Source of the DNA: Fidelibacterota bacterium
GTDB lineage: Bacteria; Fidelibacterota; UBA8477; JABMPR01
Direction of reading: 5' to 3'
Length of the DNA: 64,000 nucleotides
Assembly (NCBI GenBank): GCA_018650445.1
Contig: JABIFX010000244.1
Location: forward strand, 1 to 64,000
Under the pieces are notes generated by a model. That model saw nothing but the letters and a program-made list of their open reading frames with translations, was not told the origin of the DNA and made no database searches. Within the stretch, counting starts at the first letter, position 1. Each line of letters begins with the position of its first letter. Below, piece by piece: positions 19,548 to 29,830 of the stretch. Position numbers and translations under genes: made by a program.

Positions 19548-20468
19548 ATGAGTAATCAAAAGCCAAGAATACCGCAACGTACTGAATGTCTAAACTGTGG
19601 CACACCCCTCAGCTCACATTTCTGTCCAGAGTGCGGACAGAAGAACAAGGAATACAACCTCACTTTCAAGGATTTTTTCTCAGTTTTTTTTGAAGAACTG
19701 CTGGATGTTGATTCTCGCGTGTTGAGATCTCTGAGACTTCTTTTTACCAAACCTGGGTTTTTAACCAATGAGTATGTGCAAGGGCGAAGAGTCAGGTATC
19801 TACCGCCCGTTCGAATATATCTGGTCGCAAGTGTGGTCTTTTTTGTGATTTTCTCATTAAAAACGATCATTCCTGATGTCAAAAACAATCAATTTTTAAA
19901 GGAATATCAGGAGACCGGTGGAATTGAAGAATCCATTAATCAGGTCATTGGAAAACCTGCTGCTTCCAATGACGAAAGCCTGATTGCCCTTGAGGACATA
20001 GGTATAGTTGCTATCGATCCGGACAGTTCTGAATCCAGCATGACAGTTACCGTTGGCAACCAACCTTTCGAGCTTCAGGAAGGGGATTTATTAAGTAATT
20101 TTACTGATAATTTCGCCAAAATGATGTTTTTGCTCCTACCCGTGGCAGCGCTACAACTGAAGATGCTCTATTGGCGCAGGAAAAAACTCTACATTGAGCA
20201 TCTTGTTTTCAGCCTCCATGTGCATGCCTTTATTTTCAGTCTACTTATTTTGACCATCATTCTGGATTATAAGCTGATCATGTGGCTGGTGATACTATCA
20301 AGTTTGTTATACTTATATATCGCCATGAAGCAATTTTATGAGCAATCCTATTCGAAAACTGCCACGAAGATGGTGTTGCTGCTCCTTAGCTATGGAGTAA
20401 CAACCATTTTGGTTATGACACTCACCATGGTTGTCACGGCGGTTGGTCTGGTCATGGGCAATTCTTGA
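19548..20468 (+). CDS. DUF3667-like membrane protein with N-terminal zinc ribbon
   Basis: CLNCGTPLSSHFCPECGQKNKEYNLTFKDFF...LLFTKPGFLTNEYVQGRRVRYLPPVRIYLVASVVFF, then TM segments. Confidence 0.82.
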   Translation: MSNQKPRIPQRTECLNCGTPLSSHFCPECGQKNKEYNLTFKDFFSVFFEELLDVDSRVLRSLRLLFTKPGFLTNEYVQGRRVRYLPPVRIYLVASVVFFVIFSLKTIIPDVKNNQFLKEYQETGGIEESINQVIGKPAASNDESLIALEDIGIVAIDPDSSESSMTVTVGNQPFELQEGDLLSNFTDNFAKMMFLLLPVAALQLKMLYWRRKKLYIEHLVFSLHVHAFIFSLLILTIILDYKLIMWLVILSSLLYLYIAMKQFYEQSYSKTATKMVLLLLSYGVTTILVMTLTMVVTAVGLVMGNS

Positions 20469-20474
20469 TGCATC

Positions 20475-21053
20475 ATGTTTGAATTCTTAACTCAGACCTT
20501 TAATGCTTCCCTCATAGCAGTTACCCAATTGTTTTTGTCCTCGGTGGCTACCTCAAATCCGTGGTTTGAAGGGCTTGATCTTCAATACTCCGGTGTAAAA
20601 CATGAGATCGTATGTAGTACCAAACTAGCGGATTCATTTACTGAGACCCTGGATGATGTGTTGCTATCCGGAGAAAATATTACCCTCCATTTTCGCTTTG
20701 AACTCTTTGCTCCAGGCGTAGCTAGACCCCTTCAGATGAAAGAAGTCGTAAATGGTTTCCGTTTTGACAAGGAGACAGAGAGCTATTACTTGGTTAACTC
20801 AGAGAGCGGCGAGTTGGAGCGGTTCTTTACAATTGAGGCTGCAAAAGATACGTATATTTCTGTGAGCAATGTTGTTATTGTGAATACCGAAAATCTGTCA
20901 GGTGAGCAAGATTATTTTGTGCAGGTAACCGCATTTCTTGATCCAATTAAGCTGGAGGATATGAGTGAATCGGTAAATCTCATGTTACGCTGGGCCAGTG
21001 TAAAACCCACCATTGTATCAGACAAATTCAGGATTCAAGCCAAGGCCACCTAG
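20475..21053 (+). CDS. Hypothetical protein, possibly DUF4390-like
   Basis: LADSFTETLDDVLLSGENITLHFRFELFAPG...FIRVDKETESYYL-type layout; coupled to DUF3667 gene. Confidence 0.5.
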   Translation: MFEFLTQTFNASLIAVTQLFLSSVATSNPWFEGLDLQYSGVKHEIVCSTKLADSFTETLDDVLLSGENITLHFRFELFAPGVARPLQMKEVVNGFRFDKETESYYLVNSESGELERFFTIEAAKDTYISVSNVVIVNTENLSGEQDYFVQVTAFLDPIKLEDMSESVNLMLRWASVKPTIVSDKFRIQAKAT

Positions 21054-21060
21054 TTAAGAG

Positions 21061-22281
21061 CTAGGGGATTTCAACCAAATAAAGTTTCGCATCCATGCGA
21101 GCTAGCATATCGAATTCACTTAAATTTGCCGGTGTGATAAATGAGTGACCTCGTTTCAATATGCAGGTACAGGAGTTGTTTTTCCCACCCCAGAGTAAGC
21201 TGATCTCACCTTCAAGTAGCAAGAACATGGTCAGATTGGTTCGGGATGTAAATGATTCAAATTGTCCCTTAGCAAGTTCAACTGATTTTATTCTGAATTC
21301 AGATACAGGTGACACATACTCACTCAGATGGCCGCGCTTGGATTGGGGGATTCGAAAATCGGAATTACCATCATAGACAAGAATATCTTGAAGAGCTTTG
21401 GCATCGCAAAATTTACTCGTCAATCCCAAGCGAACGACATTATCAGAATTTGCCATGCACTCGAGGATATTCCCCTTTAAGTAGGCATGGGGGACACCAG
21501 GAGCCAGAAAAACTGCTTCACCGGGTCCAAGTTTGACTCTCTTCAGAAAGAAGAGAAATAGGAGCCCAATATCCTCAGGACCACGCTTCTCAAACTGGTC
21601 AAGGAAAAGCATCTCAGTTTCATCTGAGTTATTTATTTTGCTGAGACGTTGGTGAATCTGCTTTGTGGTAACGGCGATAGATTTTCCGTCATGCTCCCAA
21701 ATATGAAACAGCTCCTGTACACCTTCCTTTAGATTTCCAATGGGTCTGGAATGGCGATTTAGAAATGATTTAAGCTCAGGGCAAGCTTCCAACAACGCAG
21801 CAAATTCCTGATCAGAGATAAAGCCAATGAGCGCATCCAGATAATCAATAGCAATGGCAATTTCTGGCTTGTGATTACTATCAGGATAGTGCTCCGGATC
21901 GAGTTGGTGTAGATTTTCAGCCTGAAGCTTGTTTGGGTGAGCTTGAATACTCAGAGCTTCTCCAGCAGACAGCACCTTAAAGAGATAAGGTAGAGTGGAT
22001 TGCTTCCCCTCTGTCGACAACCTTTCCTGCGGACTCTCCGAAATCCATTTGGAGAGACTCAGGGGACCTTCTTCCAGGTCAATAATGGATGAAGGTGCAT
22101 TTGGGTGAACTCCCATCCATAACTCAGCATAAGCTTGACCAGGTTCCGGATTGATCCCAAGCAGCTCTGTGATATAAGCATCATGGTTCCGCGTGCCCCA
22201 ATCATAGTGCTGAATAGTGTTCTCTAGTCGATAAGGTCTTGAGAATTGACAGTCGGAATTTTTCTCATTTAGCATGATCAA
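21061..22281 (-). CDS. manA: Mannose-6-phosphate isomerase, class I
   Basis: AELWMGVHPNAPS, LSIQAHPNK, YPDSNHKPEIAIA, GEAVFLAPGVPHAYLKGNILECMANSDNVVRLGLT. Confidence 0.95.
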   Translation of the reverse strand: MIMLNEKNSDCQFSRPYRLENTIQHYDWGTRNHDAYITELLGINPEPGQAYAELWMGVHPNAPSSIIDLEEGPLSLSKWISESPQERLSTEGKQSTLPYLFKVLSAGEALSIQAHPNKLQAENLHQLDPEHYPDSNHKPEIAIAIDYLDALIGFISDQEFAALLEACPELKSFLNRHSRPIGNLKEGVQELFHIWEHDGKSIAVTTKQIHQRLSKINNSDETEMLFLDQFEKRGPEDIGLLFLFFLKRVKLGPGEAVFLAPGVPHAYLKGNILECMANSDNVVRLGLTSKFCDAKALQDILVYDGNSDFRIPQSKRGHLSEYVSPVSEFRIKSVELAKGQFESFTSRTNLTMFLLLEGEISLLWGGKNNSCTCILKRGHSFITPANLSEFDMLARMDAKLYLVEIP

Positions 22282-22441
22282 AATTATTCAGTAGCCATGC
22301 AGTCTACAACGACAAATCGTGGTAACGCAGATTTTTGAATTTCTCAGAATCCTTTATCGGGACACACAATAAATACTATATAATTAATATAATATTAAAT
22401 TAATCATAAATAATACTTGCAAAAACAAGTGGGGATATTAT

Positions 22442-22458
22442 TTTTGATTAAATCAAAA
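22442..22458. promoter_or_regulatory. Perfect palindrome TTTTGATT-A-AATCAAAA in the AT-rich leader of the PilM-like orphan
   Basis: 8-bp arms around a single central A, 60 bp upstream of the ATG at 22519. Confidence 0.5.
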
Positions 22459-22518
22459 GCACAATCGGATGCACCAATTACAACCCTGTTATGAACACAC
22501 AAAACATGGGAAAGCCAT

Positions 22519-23427
22519 ATGATTCATTCACAAAAAACCAAAGCCCGCTTATTTTTCACTTATCTAAAGGACAAGACTGAGCTCTTCCTTTACGTGAAAC
22601 CACACGGAACCTCCGGAAGTGAAATGACATATAGGCGGGCTCCTGGAGATGCAGCAATGAATTTGCGCATCCAGGCGATTCTTGATCATGCAAAAGTACG
22701 TATTTCTGATACTGAAATCTGGATACTACTATATCCACCTGAAATTTACACAACAACAATGTACATCCCATCTCATGTCTCCCGTAGTGAGGTGATAGCG
22801 TTGATTCATGAACAAATATTCTCCACCCTATCATACCCAATCAACTATGATTGGGTAAATTATCATATTACAGTACATGAAAATGGGTATAATGAGAATA
22901 TGGTGACGGTAACCATTCTGGGTAAAGATGTACTCCCCAGAATTCAAGAATTATTGGATGACAACTATGATAGGGTGAGATTTATTGGGGATGGGCTGCA
23001 ATTTCTGAATATTGAAAGTACTTTTTTCCAACAGTTACGTGGACAAACCTATAAGATGATACTGCCATATGATGAAATGTATTATACCGCAGCTTTTCGG
23101 TCAGGGATTCATGTTGAAAGCTCGGTCCTCACCCACGCCTGCTCATCATCATTTGGAGATTATGAATTGAATCAACAACAGGTTTATCTGGATATTCGGC
23201 AGAAGAAAAATCTCATTCATCAACCTGGAATTCAACCCGTCGTACCTTCCTCAGAATGGAAGAGCGCACATTTGACATCAGCTGCTTTTCCAACCTGGTT
23301 TATCGCTAGAAACAGTCTGCATAAAGGTGAAAAAGTAAATTTTGTCAGGCAGATTCAGGACACCGAAGAACTGTCGAAGAGGAAGCGTTCAATCAAGAAA
23401 TCGGTGGCTATCCACCTACTGGACTGA
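22519..23427 (+). CDS. Orphan protein with PilM-like (type IV pilus / actin-like ATPase fold) layout
   Basis: TMYIPSHVSRSEVIALIHEQIFSTLSYPINYDWVNYHI...NMVTVTILGKDVLPRIQELLDDNYDRVRFIGDGLQFLNIE resembles the PilM subdomain order; no pil neighbours in window. Confidence 0.4.
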   Translation: MIHSQKTKARLFFTYLKDKTELFLYVKPHGTSGSEMTYRRAPGDAAMNLRIQAILDHAKVRISDTEIWILLYPPEIYTTTMYIPSHVSRSEVIALIHEQIFSTLSYPINYDWVNYHITVHENGYNENMVTVTILGKDVLPRIQELLDDNYDRVRFIGDGLQFLNIESTFFQQLRGQTYKMILPYDEMYYTAAFRSGIHVESSVLTHACSSSFGDYELNQQQVYLDIRQKKNLIHQPGIQPVVPSSEWKSAHLTSAAFPTWFIARNSLHKGEKVNFVRQIQDTEELSKRKRSIKKSVAIHLLD

Positions 23428-24174
23428 AGCAGGATTGGATCGACTCTTTTCTATCAGATCTTTCAGTGCAAAAGGGGAGTAGTAAAGATAGAAAGAAATC
23501 ACTGCCACTACTTCAAGTGATAGAATGTACCAGGGCCAGGGACCCAGGACATCAATAAGTGACCCGCTCACCGGTTTATGGCAAATGAACAAGTAGTTCC
23601 CATCCGTTAGATAGTTAAATCCTGCAATGAAAACCAAGTAGATGTTGGTGATCCCCATGACCTTCCAAATGGAACGGTGGGTAGGTCGCATTCCACCTAT
23701 CCAGGTCATATATAGACTGGCAAAAATTAAGGCTCCATGTGAAATAAAGAATTGAAAAAAGCGATAATGTGGATATCCATAAGCCCCAATATCAGGAGTG
23801 AGTAGCGCTTGAATCGCACCTCCAAGCCCCCAGAAATACACCAGCTCATACAATAAGTAGTTACGATTAATCAAGAGAAAGGCAGCCAGCACAATTCCAA
23901 CACCACACAGGTGTAAAGGAAGGGTAGAACCTGCATCCCAGTCTCCAATACTGATATGCCAGATGTTCAAACTAATTTCCTGGACCAGGAGCAGAATCGC
24001 AATGATCCAGCGAGTTCGAAGATCTCTCTTAGGAGTGGAAAACCAATCTCGCTTTAGCCACAAAGCACCAAAAATGCCGAAAAGAATGAGAAGTGCTATC
24101 CAATGAGGTGGAGAGAAAAAGACAAAAGTATGACCGGGGTATTCCAGTGAGAATGGTCCGGTTGTCGAAGTCAT
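23416..24174 (-). CDS. YwaF/TIGR02206-type integral membrane protein
   Basis: Multi-TM; LPLHLCGVGIVLAAFLL, FWGLGGAIQALLTPDIGAYGYPHYRFFQFFISHG, NYLTDGNYLFICHKP. ATGA overlap with glpK. Confidence 0.82.
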   Translation of the reverse strand: MTSTTGPFSLEYPGHTFVFFSPPHWIALLILFGIFGALWLKRDWFSTPKRDLRTRWIIAILLLVQEISLNIWHISIGDWDAGSTLPLHLCGVGIVLAAFLLINRNYLLYELVYFWGLGGAIQALLTPDIGAYGYPHYRFFQFFISHGALIFASLYMTWIGGMRPTHRSIWKVMGITNIYLVFIAGFNYLTDGNYLFICHKPVSGSLIDVLGPWPWYILSLEVVAVISFYLYYSPFALKDLIEKSRSNPASVQ

Positions 24175-25619
24175 CTTGTAACCGCCTGTTTGATTGCGGC
24201 ATTCCATCCAACAATCAGGGAATCCCGTTTATTCTTGGTTATTTCTGGCGTAAAAATGGTTTTCTGGGAAGCAAATGATTTCAATGTGTCCTTATCCCAG
24301 ATACCAATTCCCAGCCCTGCTAAATAAGCCACCCCGAGAGCGGTCGTTTCAACATAGTGGACTCTTTGAACCTCAATTTGTAGCATATCCGCCTGAAATT
24401 GCATAAGGAACTTGTTTTGTGTGGCTCCACCATCTACAGCAAGGGAAGTGATGCTGGCTCCAGTCTCTTTCTCCAGAGTCTGAATCACATCATAGGTCTG
24501 GTAAGCCATTGCTTCCAGGCTGGCCCGGATGATATGATTTTTGTTGGACCCACGAGTGAGCCCTGTGAGCAACCCCCGGGCGTCCATATTCCAGTGGGGT
24601 GCTCCCAGTCCAGTAAAAGCTGGCACCAGATAAACACCATCATTGTCAGTCACCGATAAAGCCGCCGCTTCACTCTCAGCTGCCGTCTTGATGAGACCCA
24701 ATTCATCCCTGAGCCATTGAATGGCTGCCCCGGCAATAAAAATCGAACCCTCAAGTGCGTAACATGGTTTACCATCAGGATCCGCCGCCAGCGTAGTGAT
24801 TAGTCCATACTCTGATTTTATAGCTTCAGAACCCGTATTCATCATGATGAAACAACCCGTGCCATAAGTATTTTTGGTCTCACCCTTTTGAAAACATTGC
24901 TGCCCGTACAGTGAGGCTTGCTGATCTCCAGCCACGCCACGAATGGGAACCCCATTCAATTCTGAGAGTGCCGAAACGACCCCATAATCGTCTGCTGAAT
25001 TTTTTACCTCAGGTAGGATGTTTGCAGGGACACCCAAAAGATTGCAGAGCTCTGCATCCCATGATTTCTCATGAATATTATAAAGCATGGTTCGTGAGGC
25101 GTTGGAATAGTCTGTCGCATGAACTTTTCCAGTCGTGAGCTTCCAGATTAACCACGTATCGATGGTCCCAAACTTCAAATTTTGATCAGGTTGAATTGAG
25201 GCATGATTCAAAATCCATTGAGCTTTTGTGCCACTAAAGTAGGCATCCAGTGGCAACCCGGTCTTTTCTTTAATTAGACTCCTTTGTGGCGCCAAACTCT
25301 CACAAATGGATGCTGTTCGTCGACATTGCCAGACGATGGCATTGTAAACAGGTATACCGGTGTCAGTATCCCAGATGATAGTGGTCTCTCTCTGATTGGT
25401 GATACCGACGGCATCTATAGTTTCTGAACGGGAAGAACAAATTTCCCCGACGCATTCAACCACGGTTTCCCAGATTTCTTCTGGATCATGCTCCACCCAC
25501 CCACGTTGAGGGTAAATTTGCTTAAACTCATGGTAGGTTTTTGCGAGAATCTGTCCTTCAGAACCTACCAGAATGACAGTTGTGCCCGTGGTGCCTTGAT
25601 CTATGGAAAGTATGGCCAT
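24171..25619 (-). CDS. glpK: Glycerol kinase
   Basis: SIDQGTTGTTVILV, WVEHDPEEIW, GITNQRETTIIWD, GVAGDQQASLYGQ, KNTYGTGCFIMMNTG, FTGLGAPHWNMDARG. Confidence 0.97.
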   Translation of the reverse strand: MAILSIDQGTTGTTVILVGSEGQILAKTYHEFKQIYPQRGWVEHDPEEIWETVVECVGEICSSRSETIDAVGITNQRETTIIWDTDTGIPVYNAIVWQCRRTASICESLAPQRSLIKEKTGLPLDAYFSGTKAQWILNHASIQPDQNLKFGTIDTWLIWKLTTGKVHATDYSNASRTMLYNIHEKSWDAELCNLLGVPANILPEVKNSADDYGVVSALSELNGVPIRGVAGDQQASLYGQQCFQKGETKNTYGTGCFIMMNTGSEAIKSEYGLITTLAADPDGKPCYALEGSIFIAGAAIQWLRDELGLIKTAAESEAAALSVTDNDGVYLVPAFTGLGAPHWNMDARGLLTGLTRGSNKNHIIRASLEAMAYQTYDVIQTLEKETGASITSLAVDGGATQNKFLMQFQADMLQIEVQRVHYVETTALGVAYLAGLGIGIWDKDTLKSFASQKTIFTPEITKNKRDSLIVGWNAAIKQAVTR

Positions 25620-26462
25620 TTATATATGCGTGTTTAGCCAATTGATGATATCTGTTTTCACCTCATCCTGCTCTGGCTCATTCAAGATTTCATGATATAG
25701 ACCTTCATAAATTTTAAGTGTTTTATCTTTTGAACTCACATTCGCATACAGCATTTCACTTCCGCTCACATCTGTAAGCTTATCTGAGGATCCATGCATG
25801 ATCAGAATTGGTAGATCAATAACTCCAGCCCTGGCAGTAATGGTTTTTGTGGTATTGAGTATCTCTGCGCCAGTTCTGGCAAGAATTCCACCTCGATAAT
25901 TGAGAGGATCCTCGTCATATGAATTAATGACAGCAGGATCTTTTGAAATATCGCCGCTCTCCAATTTAACTGCGGGTAGTTTGGGAAGAATAGCACTGAT
26001 CAGACCTGATATTTTTTGGAGAAATGGAGACAGATCATCGTTTATCTTCACCGTTGGTGCACTCAAGAGTACACCTTTTGCTTCAGTGCCTCTTTCGATG
26101 AGGAACATTGCAATAATCTCACCTCCCATACTATGCCCAAATAGGAAAAGAGGTAAGTCAGGATAATGGGCCTTGGTTCGATTAAGAACCTCTTGAAAAT
26201 CATTCAAGTAGTCCTGGAAAGAGTTGATGTAATTTCGTTTCCCTGAGGATTTCCCATGGCCACGCAAATCAAATCCTACAACGGTATAGCCTGCATCCAC
26301 CAAGGATTGAGCAACATGTGCGTAGCGCCCTGAATGTTCAGCCACTCCATGCGTTATCAGGACCACGCCTTTGGCTTCCTTACAGGACCAGGTTTGTTGA
26401 AAAATATCAAAATTATCTGCCGTTGTAAAAGTTGCCTCGGATGGAATAGATAACACAGTCAT
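25620..26462 (-). CDS. Alpha/beta hydrolase, monoacylglycerol lipase-like
   Basis: VLITHGVAEHSGRYAHVAQSL, GFDLRGHGKSSGKRNYINSF, FGHSMGGEIIAMF, LYHEILNEPEQ. Confidence 0.9.
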   Translation of the reverse strand: MTVLSIPSEATFTTADNFDIFQQTWSCKEAKGVVLITHGVAEHSGRYAHVAQSLVDAGYTVVGFDLRGHGKSSGKRNYINSFQDYLNDFQEVLNRTKAHYPDLPLFLFGHSMGGEIIAMFLIERGTEAKGVLLSAPTVKINDDLSPFLQKISGLISAILPKLPAVKLESGDISKDPAVINSYDEDPLNYRGGILARTGAEILNTTKTITARAGVIDLPILIMHGSSDKLTDVSGSEMLYANVSSKDKTLKIYEGLYHEILNEPEQDEVKTDIINWLNTHI

Positions 26463-26626
26463 GATGTCCCCTCAATACCCCTCGGTATTAGTTAAGTCGA
26501 ATTTTTTGTGCAAATAGATGGTACCGCAAAAAAGTAAGCCGACCGGTGGAGAAAAATAATTAAAAAATTTGAACTCGGTTCACAGTTTAATCATCAAGGA
26601 TCGGACGGTATGTGCCACGGATAAAT

Positions 26627-26652
26627 TTATTCCACCTGGAGTGGTGGAATAA
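26627..26652 (-). terminator. Hairpin immediately after the carB stop
   Basis: ttattccacc-tggagt-ggtggaataa, perfect 10-bp inverted repeat; weak U tract on the minus strand. Confidence 0.65.
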
Positions 26653-26653
26653 T

Positions 26654-29600
26654 TCAAACAAAAATATCTTGAAGACTGTTCACCGATAAATCATCAAGTG
26701 CCAGTCTGCGTATGCCGCGGATGGCAGTTTTCGCACCTGAGAGGGTGGTAATGACTGGAATTTTATATCTGACAGCGGCCCGCCCAATTGAGTACTCATC
26801 CTCACGGGCCAGAGCACCCATGGGTGTATTGATGACAAGCTGAATTTCTCCATTTTTTATATGATCCGCCACATGGGGTCTACCCTCATTGACCTTATGA
26901 ATGGCCTGGACAATTAAACCATTCTCTCTGAGAACTTCTGTTGTACCCTGAGTGGCCATGATCTGGAAGCCTATTTCCTGAAAATCAAGGGCAATATCGA
27001 TGGCATTTTGCTTGTCATGGTCATTGACCGAGATAAACACGGTTCCTTTGGTGGGTAAATGATTACCGGCGCCAATTTCCGCTTTTGCGAACGCGGCACC
27101 TAATCTTGAATCAAGACCGATAACCTCACCAGTGGATTTCATTTCAGGTGAAAGAAACACATTTTGGCGAGGGAATTTATTAAAGGGGAACACGGGTTTT
27201 TTCACTGCTATCAAGGAGTGTTTTTCCCTTTGCAGATCAAGATCCCTGAGTTTTTTTCCCGCAGCCAATTGAGCTGCATATTTGGCCATTGGAACATCAG
27301 TCACCTTACTTACAAAGGGTACAGTTCTACTCGCGCGTGGATTGACTTCCAGGACATAGACGATCCCATCCTTCATGGCGAACTGGATGTTGATCAAGCC
27401 AATTGTTTTGAGTGATAGGGCAAGATTCCGTGTGTATTCTTCAATACGTTTCCGGTGACTGGGAAGCAGCTGATAGGGTGGAATCACACAGGCGGAATCA
27501 CCAGAGTGTATGCCGGCCTCTTCTATATGCTGAAGAATGCCTCCGATGTAAACTTCTTCTCCATCACAGAGTGCATCAACGTCGAATTCAAAGGCATCTT
27601 CCAAAAAAGCATCAATCAGGACAGGATGCTCACCACTGACTAAAGCTGCCTTAGCCACATACTTTTTGAGTGACTCTTCAGTATAGACAATCTCCATTCC
27701 TCGACCGCCCAGGACATAAGAGGGTCTCACCAGAACAGGGTAACCGATTTCTGTAGCCACCAGAGATGCTTCTTCAATAGTGAATGCGGTTCCATAGGCC
27801 GGAGCAGGAATTTTTAATTTATCGAGGATTGCACCGAACTTCTTACGGTCTTCAGCCAGATCAATAGCTGATGGGTTGGTGCCAATGATCTTCACGCCAG
27901 CTTCCTGGAGCCTATTCGCAATATTTAGGGGAGTTTGACCACCAAATTGTACCAGGACACCATCGGGATTTTCCAAATCCACAATGTTCATCACATTTTC
28001 GAAAGTCAAGGGTTCAAAATAGAGACGGTCCGAGATATCGAAATCGGTGGAAACCGTCTCAGGATTACAATTTACCATAATGGTTTTATAGCCCATCTCA
28101 TTCAAACCAAAAACAGCCTGTACACAACAATAGTCAAATTCCAATCCTTGTCCAATTCGGTTTGGACCACCACCAAGAATCATCACCTTTTTCCCGGAGA
28201 GAGCAGTGACTTCATTTTCGGTTTCATAGGTTGAATAAACATAGGAGGTCCTGGCTGGAAATTCAGCTGCACAGGTATCTACTTCTTTAAAGGTCGGCAA
28301 TATCCCTTCAGCTATTCTGAAAGCTCTGATCTCCGACTCTTTTATATCCAGACGTTGGGATAATTGCACATCTGAATAACCCCGTCGTTTATACTCCCGG
28401 ATTTCCTCAGCCCCAAATTTTGGAGTTGGGTCTAAGGCTAATTCTTGAATCTGATAGAGGAACCATGGATCGATTTGAGTGATTTCATGTAGGGTTTCAA
28501 GGTCTACACCATCCTGGAACGCTTTCCAGATTTTCACCAATCGAAAAGCAGTGGCGAAGCGCATTTTCTTCAAGTCCAGGTCTCTACCCACAACCTTTTT
28601 GGGTTCCAGACCCACTAAGCCAACCTCCAAAGAGCGAAAAGCCTTCTGTAAACTCTCCTTAAAAGTGCGTCCAATGGCCATAACTTCACCCACGGATTGC
28701 ATCTGAACACCGAGGATCCCATCAGCTGTGGGGAATTTTTCAAAATCAAAGCGGGGTACTTTAGTGACGATATAATCAATGCTGGGTTCAAACGCGGCCA
28801 ATGTTTTGCCAGTAATCTCGTTAGGGAGCTCATCAAGCAGATAACCAACAGCCAATTTTGCAGCAATTTTGGCTATGGGGAAACCCGTAGCTTTGGAGGC
28901 CAGCGCAGAGGATCGACTCACCCTGGGATTCATCTCGATAACAATCATACGTCCAGTCGTTGGATCAACTGCGAATTGTACGTTTGATCCACCTGTCTCA
29001 ACGCCAATGGCCCGCAGACACTCAATGGACCAATTGCGCATCTTCTGATATTCTTTATCAGTAAGAGTCAGAGCCGGGGCGACGGTGACTGAATCACCAG
29101 TATGCACACCCATGGGGTCAATATTTTCAATGGAACAAATGATAATGGCGTTGTCATTTTTGTCCCGCACCACCTCCATCTCAAATTCCTTCCAACCCAG
29201 CAGGGATTCTTCAATCAAAACTTCCCCAATGGGGCTGGCAGATAGTCCCTTTTCGACTAATTCATGAAATTCTTCATTATTGTATGCCGTGGCTCCACCA
29301 GTGCCACCCATGGTAAAGGAGGGACGAATAATGGCTGGGAAACCAGTATTTTGTACCATTTCAAGAGCAGATTCAATATTTCGGGCAAATCCGCCCCTGG
29401 CAGTATTAATTCCCACGCTATCCATGACAGCTTTGAACTTTTCTCTATCCTCAGCCTTGTTGATGGCCTCTACATCAGCACCAATGAGTTGAACGCCATA
29501 CTTCTTCAATGTCCCGCGTTCATCCAGTTTGATTGCCAGGTCCAGAGCGGTTTGTCCACCCACCGTGGGCAGAATAGCATCGGGTTTTTCTTTCTCAATG

Positions 29601-29830
29601 ATAGCTGTAACAATGCCGGGGGTTAGCGGTTCGAGATAGGTTGCATCGGCCAATGCTCTATCGGTCATGATGGTGGCAGGATTAGAATTCACCAGAATAA
29701 TTCGGTAGCCTTCTTCCCTAAGTGCCCGACAGGCTTGAGTCCCAGAATAATCAAACTCGCAGGCTTGTCCAATGACGATAGGACCTGCGCCCAGGATGAG
29801 GATGGATTTAATATCAGTTCTTTTTGGCAT
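26654..29830 (-). CDS. carB: Carbamoyl-phosphate synthase large subunit
   Basis: [49 protein letters not shown], duplicated ATP-grasp halves, C-terminal MGS-like domain. Confidence 0.98.
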   Translation of the reverse strand: MPKRTDIKSILILGAGPIVIGQACEFDYSGTQACRALREEGYRIILVNSNPATIMTDRALADATYLEPLTPGIVTAIIEKEKPDAILPTVGGQTALDLAIKLDERGTLKKYGVQLIGADVEAINKAEDREKFKAVMDSVGINTARGGFARNIESALEMVQNTGFPAIIRPSFTMGGTGGATAYNNEEFHELVEKGLSASPIGEVLIEESLLGWKEFEMEVVRDKNDNAIIICSIENIDPMGVHTGDSVTVAPALTLTDKEYQKMRNWSIECLRAIGVETGGSNVQFAVDPTTGRMIVIEMNPRVSRSSALASKATGFPIAKIAAKLAVGYLLDELPNEITGKTLAAFEPSIDYIVTKVPRFDFEKFPTADGILGVQMQSVGEVMAIGRTFKESLQKAFRSLEVGLVGLEPKKVVGRDLDLKKMRFATAFRLVKIWKAFQDGVDLETLHEITQIDPWFLYQIQELALDPTPKFGAEEIREYKRRGYSDVQLSQRLDIKESEIRAFRIAEGILPTFKEVDTCAAEFPARTSYVYSTYETENEVTALSGKKVMILGGGPNRIGQGLEFDYCCVQAVFGLNEMGYKTIMVNCNPETVSTDFDISDRLYFEPLTFENVMNIVDLENPDGVLVQFGGQTPLNIANRLQEAGVKIIGTNPSAIDLAEDRKKFGAILDKLKIPAPAYGTAFTIEEASLVATEIGYPVLVRPSYVLGGRGMEIVYTEESLKKYVAKAALVSGEHPVLIDAFLEDAFEFDVDALCDGEEVYIGGILQHIEEAGIHSGDSACVIPPYQLLPSHRKRIEEYTRNLALSLKTIGLINIQFAMKDGIVYVLEVNPRASRTVPFVSKVTDVPMAKYAAQLAAGKKLRDLDLQREKHSLIAVKKPVFPFNKFPRQNVFLSPEMKSTGEVIGLDSRLGAAFAKAEIGAGNHLPTKGTVFISVNDHDKQNAIDIALDFQEIGFQIMATQGTTEVLRENGLIVQAIHKVNEGRPHVADHIKNGEIQLVINTPMGALAREDEYSIGRAAVRYKIPVITTLSGAKTAIRGIRRLALDDLSVNSLQDIFV

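Noticed and set aside
27164-29626. Many plus-strand ORFs across carB
   Set aside because: All are antisense to an unambiguous carB reading frame.
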